From positions 558,001 to 622,000 of the forward strand of contig NZ_JAEVLS010000001.1 in assembly GCF_016801985.1 (NCBI RefSeq): a stretch of 64,000 nt of DNA, written 5' to 3'. A model generated the notes under the pieces. The model ran no database searches. It was given only the letters and a program-made list of their open reading frames with translations, and had not been told where the DNA came from. Source of the DNA: Steroidobacter gossypii. GTDB taxonomy: Bacteria; Pseudomonadota; Gammaproteobacteria; Steroidobacterales; Steroidobacteraceae. A program made the position numbers and the translations under genes. Shown here piece after piece: positions 63,405 to 64,000 of this stretch (positions are counted from its first letter, which is position 1; every line of letters starts with the position of its first letter).

Positions 63405-64000
63405 CTACACCTGTTTCAACTTCCACCGACCGCGCCTGAACAGCACCAGACTCCACAAGGCCAGCGCCGAAAAGCCGATGGGCACTGCAATGAACACGCC
63501 CAGCGGCCCGAGTCGGAAGACTTCCGCCAGCAGCCAGGCGAGCGGAATCTGGAACAGCCAGAAACAGAAAAAATTCAGCCGCGTCGGCGTCCAGGTGTCG
63601 CCCGCGCCGTTGAACGCCGCTTCCAGGCACATGCCGGCGGCATATAAAGGAAACGCCAGACTGACGATCCACAAGGCCCGCACGCCGTGCTCGAGCACCG
63701 GCGGATCGTCGGTGAACAGCCGTACCAGCGGCCCCGAGCCGAACACGAACACGAGGCCGATCAGGCCAAGAAACATCACATTGAAACGGGTCGCGATTCG
63801 TATCGCCTGCTCGGCGCGCTCCGGTTTGCCGGCGCCGAGGTTCTGGCCCACCAAGGTGGCGCCCGCGTTGGCCAGCCCCCAGGCCGGCATCAGCGCAAAC
63901 ATCACGATGCGCATGGCGATGGTGTAGCCGGCCAGCGCCGCGCTGCCGAACGCCGCCAGGATCTTGAACAGGCCCACCCAGCTGGTAGTGCCGATCAGTA
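63405..64000 (-). CDS. MATE-family efflux transporter, C-terminal part (cut by window edge)
   Basis: The last 198 or so residues of a multi-helix transporter are visible, open at the right edge. Helices include AALAGYTIAMRIVMFALMPAWGLANAGATLVGQNLGAG, with the GQNLGAG typical of the MATE family, then VMFLGLIGLVFVFGSGPLVRLFTD and FPLYAAGMCLEAAFNGAGDTWTPT. These Na+- or H+-driven pumps export organic cations. The frame stays open past 63977 as LIGTTSWVGLF, so the apparent GTG there is internal. Confidence 0.9.
   Translation of the reverse strand, partial: LIGTTSWVGLFKILAAFGSAALAGYTIAMRIVMFALMPAWGLANAGATLVGQNLGAGKPERAEQAIRIATRFNVMFLGLIGLVFVFGSGPLVRLFTDDPPVLEHGVRALWIVSLAFPLYAAGMCLEAAFNGAGDTWTPTRLNFFCFWLFQIPLAWLLAEVFRLGPLGVFIAVPIGFSALALWSLVLFRRGRWKLKQV

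Noticed and set aside
1-64000. CRISPR arrays, tRNA or rRNA genes, insertion sequences, prophage
   Set aside because: No direct-repeat array, cloverleaf, rRNA segment, transposase or phage structural gene was recognised by reading both strands.

Overview
The window is 64 kb of high-GC chromosomal DNA from a Gram-negative bacterium. RND efflux systems, lipoproteins, AcpH, RluB, HrpB and a TonB-family protein point to Gammaproteobacteria, and the gene mix (pectate lyase, many two-component systems, bufferin and split-borosin peptides) suggests the Xanthomonadales/Nevskiales/Steroidobacter area. This assignment is inference; no rRNA or marker alignment is available. No tRNA, rRNA, CRISPR array, insertion sequence or prophage was recognised.

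Layout. 0.1-6.2 kb: TPR protein, NarL-type response regulator and hybrid kinase, then a GMC oxidoreductase with a small Tat-signal partner. 6.3-8.1 kb: rluB and tesB, convergent. 8.2-13.2 kb: an operon of PspA/IM30 protein, AAA+ ATPase, membrane coiled-coil protein and a solute-binding/OmpA fusion. 13.3-14.8 kb: an AbiE toxin-antitoxin pair with a frameshifted toxin. 14.9-22.7 kb: a five-gene operon (membrane fusion protein, RND pump, outer-membrane factor, response regulator, kinase) in which every junction is a 4-nt overlap. 22.9-33.3 kb: mainly housekeeping genes (serine hydrolase, hrpB, HIT protein, acs, NlpC/P60 lipoprotein, M28 peptidase, EF-hand protein). 33.3-37.3 kb: a regulator cluster (single-domain receiver, LuxR regulator, Fis-type protein, CHASE3-type kinase). 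37.5-40.5 kb: two small lipoproteins, then a bufferin operon (bufA2, bufB, bufC).

40.5-45.7 kb: fumarylpyruvate/fumarylacetoacetate hydrolase and a zeta-class GST isomerase, followed by the most notable locus. A SonM-like peptide alpha-N-methyltransferase, a GNAT acetyltransferase and a 94-residue SonA-like precursor form a candidate split-borosin RiPP cluster, with a TPR-GGDEF diguanylate cyclase 16 nt downstream. 45.8-48.5 kb: OmpR/EnvZ-type pair and a Spy-like periplasmic protein. 48.5-58.3 kb: exported and envelope proteins (DUF4394 lipoprotein, AcpH, amidohydrolase, TonB-family protein, YCF48-like repeat protein, PL3 pectate lyase with paired palindromic operators). 58.6-64 kb: a second RND pump with its fusion protein, and the C-terminal part of a MATE transporter cut by the window edge.

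The genes share an envelope-stress and export theme: PspA-type membrane maintenance, two RND pumps, one MATE pump, several sensor kinases, and two different ribosomal peptide systems within 5.3 kb.
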